Source: Bacilli bacterium (GTDB lineage Bacteria > Bacillota_I > Bacilli_A > RFN20 > CAG-826). Taken from it: 5,842 nt of DNA. Of this stretch, positions 5,277 through 5,842 are shown piece by piece (position 1 is the stretch's first letter; the number at the start of each line of letters is the position of its first letter). The translations under genes and the position numbers were made by a program. The stretch lies in NCBI GenBank assembly GCA_024693415.1, contig JAILKX010000192.1, forward strand, positions 1 to 5,842. The letters are read 5' to 3'. Below the pieces are notes generated by a model that saw only the letters and a program-made list of their open reading frames with translations, made no database searches and was not told where the DNA came from.

Positions 5277-5285
5277 TGATATAAT
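5277..5285 (+). promoter_or_regulatory. Extended -10 promoter of the carD-family gene
   Basis: TGATATAAT is a perfect extended -10 element: TG, one base, then consensus TATAAT (5280-5285). The nearest -35-like hexamer, TTGAAA at 5253-5258, is 21 bases away, too far for normal spacing, so the promoter probably relies on the extended -10. Transcription would start near 5292 and give a leader of about 57 bases. AAAGGA (5334-5339) and GGAG (5341-5344) precede the ATG at 5349. Confidence 0.7.
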
Positions 5286-5348
5286 AGCATTACATTCGAG
5301 CAATACAATGTTTGCGCTGGGTGTTTCGAGAAGAAAGGATGGAGTCCG

Positions 5349-5834
5349 ATGTTTGAGAAAGGCAGCTTTATTTTTCATACGAGGTGCGGCGTGTGCCATG
5401 TAGATGACATCGCGGCGCTTTCGGGCAGCGTTTCTCAAGATCTCTACTACGTTCTTCAGCCTTTGTTCGGCGACTCGCGCAACAGCATCGTCCGCGTCCC
5501 CGTGAACAATGCCATCTCCCTCCGCCCGGCGATGAGCAAGAAGGAAGTGGAGGATGCCCTGAAGCTCTTCCCCTCGTTCAAGAAGGATCTCTACATCACC
5601 GATTCGAAAGCGCGCAAGGTCGCCTATGAGAACGCCCTCGCCGCCGGCGACATCGTGACGATGGCCCCGCTTCTTGCCGGCGCCAAGCAGCGCAGGCAGC
5701 GCGACGGCCACCTCAATTCGATGGACGGCCAGTTCGTCGCCAAAGCCGAGCCGATCGTCTATGGCGTCATCTCCCTCGGCCTCGATATCCCCTATGAGGA
5801 AGTGGGGGCCTACATCGAGAAGAGATTCGGCTAA
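5349..5834 (+). CDS. CarD/CdnL-type RNA-polymerase-binding transcriptional regulator
   Basis: Proteins of this family bind the RNA polymerase beta subunit through an N-terminal Tudor-like domain shared with the Mfd repair factor and stabilise open promoter complexes. Here the 161-residue protein starts FEKGSFIFHTRCGVCHVDDI, which matches the family pattern of a GD/GS-x-V-x-Y-P-x-H-G-V-G opening. A strand region with Y-Y-V-L and the VRVPV strand (about residues 48-52) follows. The remainder, from about residue 61, is helical, as in the family's C-terminal DNA-contacting domain. The length equals that of typical CarD proteins. Oddly, the sequence has no tryptophan, although characterised CarD proteins use a conserved C-terminal-domain tryptophan to wedge the upstream edge of the DNA bubble. 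The start is supported by AAAGGA 9 bases upstream, and the gene has its own extended -10 promoter. It ends 8 bases before the window edge, so downstream partners are unseen. The family call rests on the N-terminal pattern and overall architecture. Confidence 0.8.
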   Translation: MFEKGSFIFHTRCGVCHVDDIAALSGSVSQDLYYVLQPLFGDSRNSIVRVPVNNAISLRPAMSKKEVEDALKLFPSFKKDLYITDSKARKVAYENALAAGDIVTMAPLLAGAKQRRQRDGHLNSMDGQFVAKAEPIVYGVISLGLDIPYEEVGAYIEKRFG

Positions 5835-5842
5835 TACCATTA

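Noticed and set aside
5093..5308. 71-codon minus-strand frame in the hypB-carD gap
   Set aside because: It lies in A+T-rich DNA, runs antisense through a terminator hairpin and the carD promoter, has no convincing ribosome-binding site and resembles nothing I know.
5385..5399. CxxCH motif (CGVCH, residues 13-17 of the CarD-family protein), as in c-type cytochromes
   Set aside because: The protein has no signal peptide, and the motif falls on the family's HGVG loop, so heme binding is very unlikely.
5214..5840. 208-codon minus-strand frame opposite the carD-family gene
   Set aside because: It is antisense to a gene with a consensus promoter and ribosome-binding site and runs through that promoter; it is a composition artefact.

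Overview
The window looks like chromosomal DNA of an uncultured Bacillota-type bacterium, perhaps a gut or rumen Bacilli/Erysipelotrichia-like lineage. The gene types support this (oligoendopeptidase F, a helix-turn-helix regulator with a membrane tail, a short HypB, a CarD/CdnL protein), as do the clear Shine-Dalgarno sites and T-rich intrinsic terminators. Coding DNA is G+C-rich and favours C/G-ending codons, while the gaps are A+T-rich. TAA, TAG and TGA are all used as stops and tryptophan is TGG at the codons checked, so the standard bacterial code applies. The taxonomic placement is inference.

Layout. Bases 1-387 (+) are the 3' end of a gene I do not recognise, followed by a weak terminator, a G+C-rich hairpin and a strong bidirectional terminator (466-510). 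Three minus-strand genes follow, read from right to left: a membrane-tailed XRE regulator (3616-4227), a patatin-like phospholipase (2396-3568) and oligoendopeptidase F (541-2313). Each ends in its own hairpin terminator, and pepF has its own promoter, so they may be three short transcripts rather than one operon. The regulator is divergent from hypB (4363-5034, +), a GTPase of nickel delivery to hydrogenase. Their 135-bp shared gap holds two inverted repeats that could be operators. hypB ends in a strong terminator. A roughly 270-bp A+T-rich gap follows, and then a CarD/CdnL-type RNA-polymerase-binding regulator (5349-5834, +) with an extended -10 promoter.

No pathway obviously joins these genes. 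The points most worth attention are three. The hypB-carD gap contains three successive hairpins, the last an intrinsic terminator, which suggests an unannotated small RNA or small-peptide transcript. The xre/hypB divergent region carries a 13-bp palindrome. The xre and patatin genes both lack Shine-Dalgarno sites and have -10-like boxes placed for leaderless transcripts. I see no transposon, CRISPR array, tRNA, rRNA, phage or defence module.
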